Assembly (NCBI RefSeq): GCF_000177195.2
Contig: NC_015953.1
Span: forward strand, 5,828,001-5,892,000
Direction: 5' to 3'
Length of the DNA: 64,000 nt
Source of the DNA: Streptomyces sp. SirexAA-E
Lineage (GTDB): Bacteria; Actinomycetota; Actinomycetes; Streptomycetales; Streptomycetaceae
Shown here: positions 18,944 through 27,109 of the stretch, one piece after another
Numbering within the stretch: position 1 is the first letter of the stretch
How the letters are laid out: each line of letters starts with the position of its first letter
The notes under the pieces: model-generated
The model's input: only the letters and a program-made list of their open reading frames with translations
Database searches by the model: none
What the model was told of the DNA's origin: nothing
Position numbers and translations under genes: made by a program

Positions 18944-19933
18944 TCACCGGGGCGGTGCGACCAGCCGTCCCTGGTAGACGAGTGAGGCGGCCTGTTTGAG
19001 GGTGCGCAGCCGGACGCTGACCGTGTAGCCGGTGACCTCGGGCACCGTCGCGAGCCGGCGGCTGAGCCAGTCGTAGAAGTCGGCGGCGTCCGTGCACATG
19101 ACGATCGCCATCAGGTTCTGGGCGCCGGACGTGGCGGAGGCGAAGACGACCCGGGGGAGCGCGGCGAGGGCCGAGCCGGTCTCGTGCAGCCGCGCGGGGG
19201 AGGTGTTCAGCCAGAGCGCGGCGCTGAAGGGGTAACCCAGCTTCTCCAGGGCCAGGTCCACGTCGTAGAAGAGGGTGCCCGAGCGCTCCAGCGCCTCCAG
19301 GCGCCGCGCGACCCGCCCCGTGGTCCAGCCGGTGCGGTCGGCGAGCGTCGCCTGACTCGCCCGGCCGTCCTCGGCGAGTGCGGCGAGCAGGGCGGCGTCC
19401 TCCTCGTGCGGTTCGACCGGCAGGCCCTGCGGTGTCGTGCGCGGGTGGTGCTCGCGGAGGGACTCCACCGCCTCCTCGGGCAGCGACGGGCCGAGCCGCC
19501 CCCAGTCGGCGCCCGGCGGGGAGTAGGTGTGCAGGGTCATACGGGTGTCGATCTCCAGCACCCCCGGGGTACGGGAGAGCTGGCGCAGCACCTCCGGCAT
19601 CCGCCCCTCGTGGGGTGTCGCCATCGAGCACACGATCTCCGAGCCGCCGAAGGAGATGTTGGCGAAGGAGACCTCGGGAAGCCGCGTCAGCGCCTCGGCG
19701 CACGCGTCGATCCGGTCGGGGCGCAGTGAGATCCGGACCACGCTCGCCACCAGGCCCTGAACCGCCGGGTTGACGAGCCCCACCACCCGTACCGTCCCCG
19801 CGCGGCGCATCGTCCGGTAGCGGCGCGCGACGGTCTGCTCCGAAGCCCCCACCACCTCCCCGACCAGCCGGAACGGCGCCCGAGGTGCGACGTGCAGGGC
19901 GTGGAGGATATGGCTGTCCAGGGTGTCGAGCAT
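18944..19933 (-). CDS. Two-domain Lrp/AsnC-family regulator
   Basis: 329 aa, about twice the usual Lrp length. There are two HTH-plus-RAM units: the first HTH is LDSHILHALHVAPRAPFRLVG, the second (from about residue 175) is DAALLAALAEDGRASQATLAD. Each is followed by a ligand-sensing RAM-like segment. Tandem Lrp/AsnC proteins of this size are common in Streptomyces. Divergent from an MFS exporter gene, so regulation of that pump by a small molecule, perhaps an amino acid, is the natural inference. ATG 19933. Confidence 0.85.
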   Translation of the reverse strand: MLDTLDSHILHALHVAPRAPFRLVGEVVGASEQTVARRYRTMRRAGTVRVVGLVNPAVQGLVASVVRISLRPDRIDACAEALTRLPEVSFANISFGGSEIVCSMATPHEGRMPEVLRQLSRTPGVLEIDTRMTLHTYSPPGADWGRLGPSLPEEAVESLREHHPRTTPQGLPVEPHEEDAALLAALAEDGRASQATLADRTGWTTGRVARRLEALERSGTLFYDVDLALEKLGYPFSAALWLNTSPARLHETGSALAALPRVVFASATSGAQNLMAIVMCTDAADFYDWLSRRLATVPEVTGYTVSVRLRTLKQAASLVYQGRLVAPPR

Positions 19934-19969
19934 GGAGCAAGTGTAGGGGGGAGTGCCTGCGAGTGGCGG

Positions 19970-20004
19970 TTTCCTTCATTGCCGGGGGTTCGATTTGATG
20001 GAAA
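19970..20004. promoter_or_regulatory. Possible Lrp-type operator
   Basis: Imperfect inverted repeat TTTCCTTCA (19970-19978) and TGATGGAAA (19996-20004), one mismatch, within the 292-bp Lrp/MFS divergent gap. This is the only clear symmetry I see there. Confidence 0.3.
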
Positions 20005-20225
20005 GCCCCCTTTCGGTGGAGACTCGGGCAAGCTCGACGGACGTTTCTCGCTCCCGGCCGACGGCGACCGGTGCGGCCCGGCCCGTGCGGCTCCGACTCG
20101 TGCGGCGCATACCCGTGCGGATCCGACGTGCGCGGTTCACGCCCGCGCGGCCGGACACGCCCCCGAGGCCCCATGTCTCTCATCTGTTCCCCGCGCCGGA
20201 CCCCTGGCGCCCCGAAGGAGTTGTG

Positions 20226-21839
20226 TTGTCCCAGTCACCGCCCTCAACCGTGCCCCGTCGCGGGGCGACCATCGTCATGGCCTGCCTCGGGGTCTTCGTC
20301 GCCTACCTGCCGGTGACCAGCGTCTCGGTGAGTCTGACCGCCATCCAGTCGGCGCTGTCCACGACGACCTCGCAGCTGGCCTGGGTGTCGGACGCCTTCG
20401 TGCTGCCGATGGCGGCCTTCATCCTCACCGCCGGTGTCTTCGGCGACGTACACGGCCGGCGCAAGGTCTTCATCGCCGGGCTGCTGCTGTCCGCCGTCGG
20501 CGCGGCCACGTCGCTCACCGCGCACTCGATCGGCCAACTGTGGACCGGGCAGGCGCTGTCCGGGCTCGGCGCCGCCGCCCTGCTGCCCACGACGCTGGCC
20601 CTCATCAGCCACGCCGTACCCGACCACCGCGAACGTGGGAAGTTCATCGGTATATGGGCGATGTGCCTGCTGGGCGCGCTCGCCGTCGGTGGTGTGCTGG
20701 CCGGGTCGATCCTCAGCCACGTCAGCTGGCGCTGGATCTTCCTCGTACCCCTCCCCGTCGCCCTCGTCGCCGTCGTCATCTCGCTGCGGGCCCTGCCCGA
20801 GTCCCGTGCGCCGCGCTCCGGGCGGCTCGACTGGCCCGGGCAGATCACGGCCGCGCTCGCCATCACCGCGCTCGTCTACGGCGTCATCGAGGGAGGCGCC
20901 GGCTCCTTCGGCGACACGCAGGTCGTCGTCGCGCTCGCCGTCGCCGTCGTCAGCGGGGTTCTCTTCGTCGTGACCGAGCGGCGCTCCGCCCACCCGATGC
21001 TCGACCTCGCGCTCTTCCGCAGCCCGGGCTTCACCGCCACGACCCTCGTCGCCATGATCATGTTCCTGGGCATGATCGGCTTCTTCTTCGTGCTGAGCCT
21101 CTACTTCGGCATGGTCCAGCGGCTCGACACCCTCGGCACCGCCTGGCGGCTGCTGGTGATCACCGGGGCCGCGCTGATCGTCAGCGGTATCGCCGGGCGC
21201 GTCATGCACCGGCTCTCACCGCGCCTCATGATCACCACGGGCCTGCTGATGGTGACGGCGGCCCTGCTCACCCTGCTCGGCGCCGGTGCCGACACCTCCT
21301 TCGGCTCGCTCTCCTGGCGGCTCCTGCTGCTGGGTCTGGGCATGGGACTGGTGACGACGCCGATGACGGCCACCGCCGTCGCCTCCGTACCGCATCCGCT
21401 CGCCGGGATGGCGGCCGCCGGTAACAACGCCTTCCGCCAGGTCGGCGGAGCGCTCGGTCCGGCCGTACTCGGCGCCCTGCTCACCAGTCGTGCCGTCTCC
21501 TCCCTTCCCGGCCACCTCGCCGACGCGGGGGTGGACGGCGCGCTGGCCGACCAGGTCACCACCGCGACGCGGGACGCCGGTCTCGGCGCGGTGGGTTCGA
21601 TGGCCCTCGGCCCGAAGTCCGGTCAGGTCTGGGGCGCGGTCGGCGACGCCTTCCTCGACGGCATGCGCCTGTGCCTGGTCGTGTCGGCGGGCCTCACGTT
21701 CCTGGCGGCGGTCCTCGCCTTCGTCCTCCTGCACCCCCGCCTCGGACGCAACCGCTCGGTGAACGTCGTCGGCGAACCGGCCGCGCGGGCGCCCGGCAAC
21801 GCGGAGCGGCGCGAGGTCGGCACGGGGACGCCCGCCTGA
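20226..21839 (+). CDS. MFS multidrug efflux transporter (DHA2, 14-TM type)
   Basis: 537 aa. TTG 20226 is chosen because GAAGGAG ends 5 nt upstream; GTG 20223 would be too close. About 14 hydrophobic segments are visible, beginning ATIVMACLGVFVAYLPV. The loop 2-3 motif GDVHGRRKVFIAG and the motif-C-like stretch around LLGALAVGGVLAG fit H+-coupled drug antiporters of the EmrB/QacA type. Divergent from a two-domain Lrp regulator. Substrate unknown. It lies outside the polyketide cluster proper, so a link to its product is only possible. Confidence 0.85.
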   Translation: MSQSPPSTVPRRGATIVMACLGVFVAYLPVTSVSVSLTAIQSALSTTTSQLAWVSDAFVLPMAAFILTAGVFGDVHGRRKVFIAGLLLSAVGAATSLTAHSIGQLWTGQALSGLGAAALLPTTLALISHAVPDHRERGKFIGIWAMCLLGALAVGGVLAGSILSHVSWRWIFLVPLPVALVAVVISLRALPESRAPRSGRLDWPGQITAALAITALVYGVIEGGAGSFGDTQVVVALAVAVVSGVLFVVTERRSAHPMLDLALFRSPGFTATTLVAMIMFLGMIGFFFVLSLYFGMVQRLDTLGTAWRLLVITGAALIVSGIAGRVMHRLSPRLMITTGLLMVTAALLTLLGAGADTSFGSLSWRLLLLGLGMGLVTTPMTATAVASVPHPLAGMAAAGNNAFRQVGGALGPAVLGALLTSRAVSSLPGHLADAGVDGALADQVTTATRDAGLGAVGSMALGPKSGQVWGAVGDAFLDGMRLCLVVSAGLTFLAAVLAFVLLHPRLGRNRSVNVVGEPAARAPGNAERREVGTGTPA

Positions 21840-21851
21840 CGGGACCCTGCC

Positions 21852-21900
21852 GTCACGCCCCTTCCGGCCTGAGCGCATGCCGGGCCGGGAGGGGCGTGAC
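21852..21900. terminator. Bidirectional hairpin between MFS and SDR genes
   Basis: 18-bp arms (21852-21869 and 21883-21900) with one G-T wobble and a 13-nt loop, centred between the convergent stops at 21839 and 21917. Confidence 0.7.
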
Positions 21901-21916
21901 CGTCCCGGCCCGGCGG

Positions 21917-22654
21917 TCACGAGATCGACATGCCCCCGTCGATGGACAGCACCTGGCCGGTCATGTAGTCGGCGTCCAGCAGCAGTTCGACGCCGCGGGC
22001 CACCTCGTCGGGCGTGCCCGTGCGGCCGAACGCGGTCCGAGCCACGAGCGCGGCGCCGACCTCGGCCGGCAGTTCCTCGGTGAGCGCGGTGGCCATGAGG
22101 CCGGGTGACAGCGCGTTGACCGTCACATTGAACCGCCCGCACTCCAGGGCCAGGCTCCGGGTCATTCCCAGCACTCCGGCCTTGGACGCCGAGTACGCGG
22201 TCTGGCCCGGGCTGCCGTGGAGGCCGGCGGGGGAGATGACGTTGATGATGCGTCCCCAGCGGTTTCGCATCATGTCCGGGAGCGCCGCCCGGCAGGTGTG
22301 GAAGGTGCCGCTCAGGTTGACGGCGACGGTCCGGGTCCAGTCGTCGACGGACTGGGTGACCATGAGGCCGTCCCGGCGGATCGCACCCGCGTTGACGAGG
22401 ACGCTGATGCCTCCCAGCTCGGCGCGTACCCGCTCGACCATGTCCCGGGTGGCAGCCCAGTCGGCGACATCCGCCCGCACGAGGGCGCTCGGCCCGCTGA
22501 GCCCGTCCGCCACCTCGCGGGCCCGGTCCTCACCGCTGGCGTAGTGCAACGCCAGCCGATAGCCACGGTGGTCGAGGACCCGTGCCACGGCGGCGCCGAG
22601 CGCCCCCGAAGCGCCTGTGATGAGAGCGACACGGCCGTCGGCACCCACCGCCAT
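21917..22654 (-). CDS. FabG-like 3-oxoacyl-ACP reductase (SDR)
   Basis: 245 aa. ATG 22654 with an AGGAGCG ribosome site. Classical SDR: TGASGALGAAVA (NADPH binding), NAG in LVNAGA, catalytic Ser in NVISPAG, YSASKAG, and a C-terminal GQVLSIDGGMSIS. The GSPGQTAYSASKAGVLG stretch is very FabG-like. Expected to reduce 3-oxoacyl thioesters with NADPH. It lies 1.3 kb outside the obvious polyketide genes; a role as ketoreductase for the type I or type II synthase, where one KR is missing, is possible but unproven. Confidence 0.75.
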   Translation of the reverse strand: MAVGADGRVALITGASGALGAAVARVLDHRGYRLALHYASGEDRAREVADGLSGPSALVRADVADWAATRDMVERVRAELGGISVLVNAGAIRRDGLMVTQSVDDWTRTVAVNLSGTFHTCRAALPDMMRNRWGRIINVISPAGLHGSPGQTAYSASKAGVLGMTRSLALECGRFNVTVNALSPGLMATALTEELPAEVGAALVARTAFGRTGTPDEVARGVELLLDADYMTGQVLSIDGGMSIS

Positions 22655-23097
22655 CAGACCGGCGCTCCTGTGCACGCGCCGGCCTGCGCCGAGCGGTCGG
22701 AGAGCGCCGCTGCGAGACCTCTCCTCGCGTTCTCGCGTCGACGTGCCTTTCGTGCGCGCCGAAGGCCGGATATCCGCGTCCGGTCGAAAGCCATCACACC
22801 ACTCCGTACGTACGGGGACGGGGAAGGGGAGCGGGGGCCGGACCTCCGCGGGAGGTCCGGCCGCCGTAGCTCCCGGGCAGGCGGTCCACGGCGCATGAGG
22901 CGCGACAGGTCGCAGGGGCAGCGCACGGCGCGCGAGGGCATCCGGGCGGGTGTCGCCTTCGACAGGCTCCACCTCGCCCGGAGCTCCCGCGCCGTTCCCG
23001 TTCCGGGGACTCCGCCGCTGCGCCGGCCGGCATCCGCGGACGAACGCGGGGAACGCGGTCGAACGCGGTCGGTCGCGATCGGGCGCGGCCGGTCGTG
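22655..23097. other. Intergenic region with a palindrome and a hairpin
   Basis: 443 bp without a credible gene between the SDR start and the Clp-N stop (both minus strand). It holds a perfect 12-bp palindrome CCGTACGTACGG at 22804-22815 (possible operator upstream of the SDR) and a 12-bp-stem hairpin (22836-22847 with 22851-22862), which could terminate transcription from the Clp-N gene or attenuate the SDR transcript. Confidence 0.4.
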
Positions 23098-23799
23098 CTA
23101 CGAGGCGACGGACGATTCGTCGGCGGCCTCGGCCACGAAACGCTCGGCCGCCGTCGCGTCGACGCCCAGCGAGGACAGGACCCCGGCGCCGTCCTCCTCC
23201 AGCAGCCCCAGCAGGATGTGGCCGGTGCTGACGCTGTCCCGCTCGAGTCGCAGGGCGATCCGGGATGCCAGTTCCAGCGCCTTCTTCGCGCGGGCGTCGT
23301 ACGGAGTCAGGACCGGATCGGCGTCGCTGCGCGCCGGCAGGGCGGCCACGGCCGTGCCCCGCGCCTGGTCGAGGTCGATACCCTGCGCCCGCAGTGCGCC
23401 GACCGCGCTGCCCTCGGTGCCGAGCAGGCCGAGGAGGACGTGCGCGGGGACGATCTCGGCGTTGCCGGCCACCTTGGCCTCGTTCATGCCCGCGATGATG
23501 GCACTGCGGGCGGTCTGGGAGAACCTCTCGAAGGCGTTCGACGGCTTGGAGTCGGGCTTGCCGACGAACCGCTTCTGGGCGGCCTGCCGGGTGACGCCCA
23601 TGCTGCGGCCGATGTCGGTCCAGGAGGCGCCGGAACGACGGGCCTGGTCGACGAAGTGGCCGATGAGGTGGTCGGCGACCTCGCCGATGTGGTCGGCCAG
23701 CACGATGGCGCCGCTGAGCTGGTCGAGGGCGGTGGTGTGGTTCTCGGTGATCGCCGTGATGAGCTCGTCGAGCTTCACCGGCGGAGTGATCTGAGTCAT
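23098..23799 (-). CDS. Clp N-domain protein with N-terminal helix-turn-helix
   Basis: 233 aa. Residues 1-90 include SWTDIGRSMGVTRQAAQKRF, a helix-turn-helix-like stretch. Residues about 95-225 hold two Clp_N repeats (PAHVLLGLLGTEGSAV and TGHILLGLLEEDGAGV), the substrate-binding module of ClpA/ClpC, without any AAA+ ATPase part. Such stand-alone proteins are common in actinomycetes; a role as adaptor or DNA-binding regulator is inferred. The mRNA looks leaderless: the -10 ends 7 bp before the ATG and no Shine-Dalgarno is present. Two near-identical palindromes cover the promoter, fitting autoregulation. Confidence 0.75.
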   Translation of the reverse strand: MTQITPPVKLDELITAITENHTTALDQLSGAIVLADHIGEVADHLIGHFVDQARRSGASWTDIGRSMGVTRQAAQKRFVGKPDSKPSNAFERFSQTARSAIIAGMNEAKVAGNAEIVPAHVLLGLLGTEGSAVGALRAQGIDLDQARGTAVAALPARSDADPVLTPYDARAKKALELASRIALRLERDSVSTGHILLGLLEEDGAGVLSSLGVDATAAERFVAEAADESSVAS

Positions 23800-23802
23800 G
23801 AT

Positions 23803-23847
23803 GTCAACCTTAGGTTGTCAGTCGAGGAGTGTCAACCCGGGGTTGTC
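23803..23847. promoter_or_regulatory. Two tandem palindromic operators at the Clp-N promoter
   Basis: GTCAACC-N3-GGTTGTC occurs twice, exactly in the arms: 23803-23819 and 23831-23847, centres 28 bp apart. One overlaps the -10 box and the other the -35 box. Confidence 0.65.
23807..23835 (-). promoter_or_regulatory. Leaderless promoter of the Clp-N gene
   Basis: On the minus strand TTGACA (23835-23830), 17-bp spacer, TAAGGT (23812-23807), then 7 bp to the ATG at 23799. The expected transcription start falls at or next to the start codon. Confidence 0.65.
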
Positions 23848-23934
23848 ACCTCTCTTCTCCGGCCCTGGGCGCGTGGCCACCGCGCTCCGCGGCGGCCACG
23901 CGCCCTGCCGATGAGCGCGCGGCGGACCGCGCGC

Positions 23935-25140
23935 CTACCAGGTGACCGGCATCTCGGCCGGGCCGAACGCCTGGATCGAGTGGTACTTGTACGTCAGCTC
24001 CGCCTCGGGCACGGCGAGCGCGAGCGTCGGGATCCGCTCGAACAGCGTCGTGTAGACGATCTCGAGCAGGCTCGGCACCAGGCGGTCCGCCGGGCACTTG
24101 TGCGGTCCGTGACCGAACGCCAGGTGCCGGGCGGGCTCCTCCCGCATGAGATCGAGCTGATGGGGATACGGGCACACCGACGGGTCGCGGTTGACGGGCA
24201 GCGTCGGCACCGCCAGGCCGTCACCGTCCTTGACCAGCGTGTCGCCGATGAGCACGTCCTCGGTGGCGAGCCGCATGGGGGTTCCGTCGTTGACCGAGAA
24301 GTAACGCAGCATCTCGTCCACCGCGATCGCCATCCGGTCCGGCCGGGCGAGCAGCGCCGGCCGCTGCTCAGGGTGGTTCAGCAGGGTGAGCACGCCCAGC
24401 GAGATCATCGTGGACACCGAGTTGTGGATGCCCTGGGCGTTCGACAGCATCAGAGGCGCGAGCTCGTACCAGTCGACCTCGCCGTGCTTCTCGCGTTCCT
24501 GCACGATCAGACGGCTCATCATGTCGTCGCCGAGATGCTTGGCCTTCTCCTTCAGGACCTCTTCCGCGTGCCCGTTCAGACGGTCGGCCGCTGCCCTCTC
24601 CTCGGCCTCGGTGGAGGTGCCGAGCAGCAGCTTCCAGACGTTGTCCCGCATCGTCCTCAGCTCGGCCGCGGGGATGCCGAGGAACATCTCCTGCAACTGC
24701 CACGCGACGGGGAACGACAGCTCCTTCACCATGTCGACCGGCTTCGTCCGCCGGCCCAGCATGTCGTCGATCCTCTCCTCCACGGCGACCCGCAGGCGCG
24801 GCAGCAGCCGGGCGAGCCCTTCCGGGGAGAACTCGTCCATGATGGACTTCTTCTTCAGCAGGTGCTCCGGACCGTCCAGGTTGATCATGAACGGTGCGCA
24901 GTACCGCAGCTTCATCAACGAGTTGGGTGTCAGCTTCGGGAAGCGGTCGTCCGTCTTGTCCGAGCTGAACCGCGGGTCGGAGAGGACGATGCGGGCGTAT
25001 TCCGGCCTCACCACCATCCAGACCAGTTTGCCCGTGGGCAGTTGGACCTGGCCGATGCCTCGTTCCCGCAACGTTTCGTACTCGGCCGGCAGTACGCCGG
25101 GGAGCTGCCGACGAATGGGGTGGGCCGGTAGTGTGCTCAT
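23935..25140 (-). CDS. Cytochrome P450 with atypical I-helix
   Basis: 401 aa; ATG 25140 overlaps the upstream cyclase stop (ATGA). The heme-binding loop LAFGHGPHKCPADRL carries the axial Cys, and an ExxR-type DEMLRYF is present. The I-helix reads SNAQGIHNSVSTM where most P450s have AGxE/DT(T): the acid is His and the oxygen-activating Thr is Asn. It may therefore not be an ordinary hydroxylase. Soluble, needing ferredoxin/reductase encoded elsewhere. Coupled to the duplicated TcmI-type cyclase, so tailoring of the aromatic polyketide is the natural role. Confidence 0.8.
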   Translation of the reverse strand: MSTLPAHPIRRQLPGVLPAEYETLRERGIGQVQLPTGKLVWMVVRPEYARIVLSDPRFSSDKTDDRFPKLTPNSLMKLRYCAPFMINLDGPEHLLKKKSIMDEFSPEGLARLLPRLRVAVEERIDDMLGRRTKPVDMVKELSFPVAWQLQEMFLGIPAAELRTMRDNVWKLLLGTSTEAEERAAADRLNGHAEEVLKEKAKHLGDDMMSRLIVQEREKHGEVDWYELAPLMLSNAQGIHNSVSTMISLGVLTLLNHPEQRPALLARPDRMAIAVDEMLRYFSVNDGTPMRLATEDVLIGDTLVKDGDGLAVPTLPVNRDPSVCPYPHQLDLMREEPARHLAFGHGPHKCPADRLVPSLLEIVYTTLFERIPTLALAVPEAELTYKYHSIQAFGPAEMPVTW

Positions 25141-25814
25141 GCTGACACCTCTGCAGCCCAGTGGTAGAAGCGGGTGGCCAGTGAATTGTCTTGCGGGTCG
25201 TACGGCGGAATGATCTCCGTGAGGTCGTCGACGAGCTGGAGGAAGCGGGGATCGCCCTCCGTCCACACCTCGCTGATCGCCTCCATGCTGTCGGCCACGG
25301 CGAAGTCCTGGACGTGCAGGTAGATGCCGCGCCACAGATAGATCTGGCGGCGCAGCGTGCCCATCTTCTGCGGGATATCGGTCGCGTCGGATTCGGCGAA
25401 CAGCCGTGACACCTCGGCGATGTGCTCCTGCCGCTGGGTGTTGACGATCACCGCGCTGTACGTCTGCTCCAGGTCGCCCAGTCGCTCGGTCGGCCACAGG
25501 TAGAAACGTTCGGCCGTCGGCCGGTCGACCGGGCCGTCCCAGTCGTCCGTCGCGGCGTGATCGCCGAAATAGGTCGACAGGTGTTCGTCCAGCTGCGTGC
25601 ACCGGGGGTCGGTGGTGATGATCCGGTACGCCTCGTCGGGGTCGTCGACGTCCCAGTCCTGCATGTGCACGTACAGGTCGCTGTAGCTGAAAACCTGTCT
25701 GCGGCGCAGCTGGGGCAGTTCGGAGGCGACCTCGCCGTCGAACTCCCGAAGGATCTTGGTGACGTCGGCGACGTCACCGCTGTCGAACGCGCCGACAGTG
25801 ACGATGCTCGGCAT
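25137..25814 (-). CDS. Duplicated TcmI-type polyketide cyclase
   Basis: 225 aa, twice the usual ~110 aa of TcmI-family cyclases. Two homologous halves are seen: LRRRQVFSYSDLYVHMQDWD in the first and LRRQIYLWRGIYLHVQDFA in the second, each ending in an F-YxW stretch (ERFYLWP, TRFYHWA). ATG 25814 with GAGGAG. TcmI-type enzymes close late rings of aromatic polyketides. A fused pair may act on two ring closures or as an intramolecular dimer. ATGA overlap with the P450 gene; divergent from the aromatase/cyclase 208 bp away. Confidence 0.8.
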   Translation of the reverse strand: MPSIVTVGAFDSGDVADVTKILREFDGEVASELPQLRRRQVFSYSDLYVHMQDWDVDDPDEAYRIITTDPRCTQLDEHLSTYFGDHAATDDWDGPVDRPTAERFYLWPTERLGDLEQTYSAVIVNTQRQEHIAEVSRLFAESDATDIPQKMGTLRRQIYLWRGIYLHVQDFAVADSMEAISEVWTEGDPRFLQLVDDLTEIIPPYDPQDNSLATRFYHWAAEVSA

Positions 25815-26022
25815 AGGCGTCTCCTCACGATAGGCGGGGGTGGGTTTCGAGGGCGTGCCCAGCCTGTGGCCCGGCCTTCGACGCCGGATCGACGCCCGGT
25901 CGACGGCCTGGGGCGGACCGCCGACGGCGAACTCGAAGGGTCCTCGAAGCGAGGTCGATCGAGGACGGACATCGTCGAGCGCGACGGATCCGGACGTTAC
26001 GACGCTTGTGAGGTGTCTTGTT

Positions 26023-26964
26023 GTGTCGAGTACACAGCGGCGAGTCGAGCACGGCATCACCATCGACGCCGATGTCGAGACGGTGTTCGACCTGGTCGCG
26101 GACGTAGCACGATGGCCGCAGTTCCACCTGTCCGCGGTGCACGCGGAGACGGTCCACGCCAACGAGAAGGGGGAACTGGTCAAGTACTGGGCTCTGGACG
26201 GAGACGCCGCCGTCCGCACCTGGCAGACCGTGCGCCGCACGGACCGGCCGGGACGCCGTATCACCTTCGCCCACATGGAGGCCCGACCGCCCGCCACCGA
26301 ACTCCGCGGCGAGTGGGTCTTCACCGAACTGGCTCCGGACCGGACCCGGGTCGAGCTGTCCCACCAGGTCGGCGCGCCGGCCGACGCCGATCTCGGACCG
26401 TTGCTGGACGGGCTCGCCCAGGACAGCGAGGACTGCCTGACCACGCTGCGCGACACGGCGGAGCGCCATGCCGACCTGGACGAACTCGTCGTGTCCTTCA
26501 CCGACCCGTTGTTCATCGCCGGCTCCGTCGAAGACGCCTACGACTACCTCTACCGGGCGGACCTGTGGCCGGAGCGCATTCCGCACGTGGTGGGACTCGC
26601 CATGACCGAGGACGAGCCGAACGTCCAGTTCTTCGACATGGACACCAAGGGCCCGGACGGCAGCACGCACACCGTCCGTTCGGTGCGGATCTGCCTCCCG
26701 TCCCGACTGATCGTGTACAAGCAGATCTCACTGCCCGCGATGCTGGACGCGCACACCGGCCACTGGCGGTTCACCGAGACGCCGGAAGGCGTCGTCGCCG
26801 AGGCGCGGCACACCAGCACGATCAAGCGGTCGGCGCTGTCCCAGCTGGGCGGCGCGACGACGGTCGGTGAGGCCCGCCGGTACCTGCGGCGTCTGCTGAG
26901 CGGCAACAGCATGAGCAACCTGCGCCTCGCCAAGGCGTACGCGGAGGAGCGCGCCGGTTTCTGA
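26023..26964 (+). CDS. Two-domain aromatase/cyclase (SRPBCC/START-like)
   Basis: 313 aa. GTG 26023 with GAGG 9 nt upstream; a longer frame from 25840 lacks family similarity. The first domain begins VEHGITIDADVETVFDLVADVARWPQ and the second at about residue 158 reads FIAGSVEDAYDYLYRADLWPERIPHV, the two-helix-grip START-like units of didomain polyketide aromatase/cyclases. These catalyse first-ring (C7-C12 or C9-C14) cyclization and aromatization of the nascent poly-beta-keto chain. Two-domain forms usually act on chains that have been C9-ketoreduced, consistent with the SDR gene at 39864. Confidence 0.85.
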   Translation: MSSTQRRVEHGITIDADVETVFDLVADVARWPQFHLSAVHAETVHANEKGELVKYWALDGDAAVRTWQTVRRTDRPGRRITFAHMEARPPATELRGEWVFTELAPDRTRVELSHQVGAPADADLGPLLDGLAQDSEDCLTTLRDTAERHADLDELVVSFTDPLFIAGSVEDAYDYLYRADLWPERIPHVVGLAMTEDEPNVQFFDMDTKGPDGSTHTVRSVRICLPSRLIVYKQISLPAMLDAHTGHWRFTETPEGVVAEARHTSTIKRSALSQLGGATTVGEARRYLRRLLSGNSMSNLRLAKAYAEERAGF

Positions 26965-27109
26965 ACCGGGCACGCACCAGCCTCCGGGCGCTCTCGCCGC
27001 AGCGCGAGTGGCGAGGAACCACCCGGCCGGACGGCGCGCTGCCGTACCGGCAACGACACCCGTCCGGGCCGGGTCCAACGAACAGAGAACCGTCGAGTCA
27101 GGAGGAGTC

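Noticed and set aside
19953-20225. Upstream extension of the MFS gene
   Set aside because: Arg/Pro-rich, non-membrane sequence; GAAGGAG directly before TTG 20226 marks a better start.
25840-26022. Upstream extension of the aromatase/cyclase
   Set aside because: No family similarity and no ribosome site; GAGG fits GTG 26023.
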